From Diaporthe sp. PMI_573 (Eukaryota > Ascomycota > Sordariomycetes > Diaporthales > Diaporthaceae), in NCBI GenBank assembly GCA_021399435.1, contig JAJTUP010000099.1, positions 145,005 through 209,004 of the forward strand: a DNA stretch of 64,000 nucleotides. The letters are read 5' to 3'. The position numbers were made by a program, and so were the translations under genes. Of this stretch, positions 63,991 through 64,000 are shown piece by piece. The number at the start of each line of letters is the position of its first letter. Positions within the stretch are counted from its first letter, which is position 1. The notes under the pieces are model-generated. The model was not told the origin of the DNA. It did not search any database and worked only from the letters and a program-made list of their open reading frames with translations.

Positions 63991-64000
63991 ATCATTAAGA

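Larger units (their letters stand above)
58091..64000 (+). mobile_element. RIP-degraded Ty3/Gypsy retrotransposon, runs off the window
   Basis: Base composition changes abruptly at 58091 to about 65-70% A+T, dominated by TA, CTA and TAG, with stops in all frames. This is the pattern left by repeat-induced point mutation (C to T at CpA). Conserved words survive on the plus strand: AAGAVVEKPTHAKLKKQLAE with TLPLEEVVI (61740-61830), a knuckle-like piece near 61050, and in reverse transcriptase LFLVKKKDSGY, LFLDFFLGYDQVKLN and RPFLDNIAIRGPNIDYN (63420-63810). The LDFFLGYDQ word is the Gypsy RT block before the catalytic motif. Gag should occupy about 59-61.5 kb but is unreadable. No LTR was identified. 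Confidence 0.85.

Overview
The window is nuclear DNA of a filamentous ascomycete (Pezizomycotina; probably Sordariomycetes). The evidence is short GT-AG introns of 47-71 bp with CTAAC-type branch points, fungus-specific families (Clr5, FunK1, DUF7923-type and NLR/ankyrin proteins, fungal bZIP), pogo/Fot-type, hAT and Copia elements, and a TA-saturated block that looks like repeat-induced point mutation (RIP). Gene density is low. Many genes are truncated, duplicated or joined to pieces of others, which fits an accessory or subtelomere-like compartment rather than a core chromosome arm.

Layout. 1-7 kb: a decayed 0.55 kb copy of a nuclear-protein gene, a pogo element with perfect TA target duplications (2446-4307), three dispersed 25-bp repeats, then the intact nuclear-protein gene (5664-7040, minus) divergent from a protein-kinase gene (7313-9058, plus). 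9-13.2 kb: an 81-bp tandem duplication and a 3'-truncated Copia element. 13.2-19 kb: gene fragments, one intact hypothetical gene (14967-15995), a decayed second pogo element and a spliced DUF7923-like gene. 19.9-24.9 kb: nested hAT elements, including a 1,095-bp element with perfect 59-bp inverted termini and an 8-bp target duplication. 26.4-38.2 kb: the gene-richest part, with a hypothetical gene, a Clr5-ankyrin gene, a C2H2 zinc-finger gene, an NLR remnant, a bZIP gene, an acidic nuclear-protein gene and two kinase fragments joined tail to tail. 39-50 kb: a small membrane protein, a tyrosine-phosphatase fragment, a pogo fragment fused to an Est1-like fragment, a transcription-factor-like fragment, a frameshifted acidic gene, a truncated BCS1-like AAA ATPase, a four-exon gene found by splicing (48938-49704) and a Tc1-type helix-turn-helix fragment.

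50.6-58.1 kb: a Copia retrotransposon on the minus strand with identical 208-bp LTRs. It carries an extra spliced cysteine-rich gene in antisense, a GTCCT array repeating every 10-11 bp, and short TCG(T/C)(A/G)C motifs about every 60 bp along its whole length. This is the most unusual object here and may be a self-marking retroelement. 58.1-64 kb: an AT-rich, stop-riddled Ty3/Gypsy relic that runs off the window.

The genes do not form one pathway. Their shared theme is fast-evolving regulators (kinases, zinc finger, bZIP, ankyrin/NLR) among transposons. No rRNA, convincing tRNA, CRISPR array or bacterial-type feature was seen.
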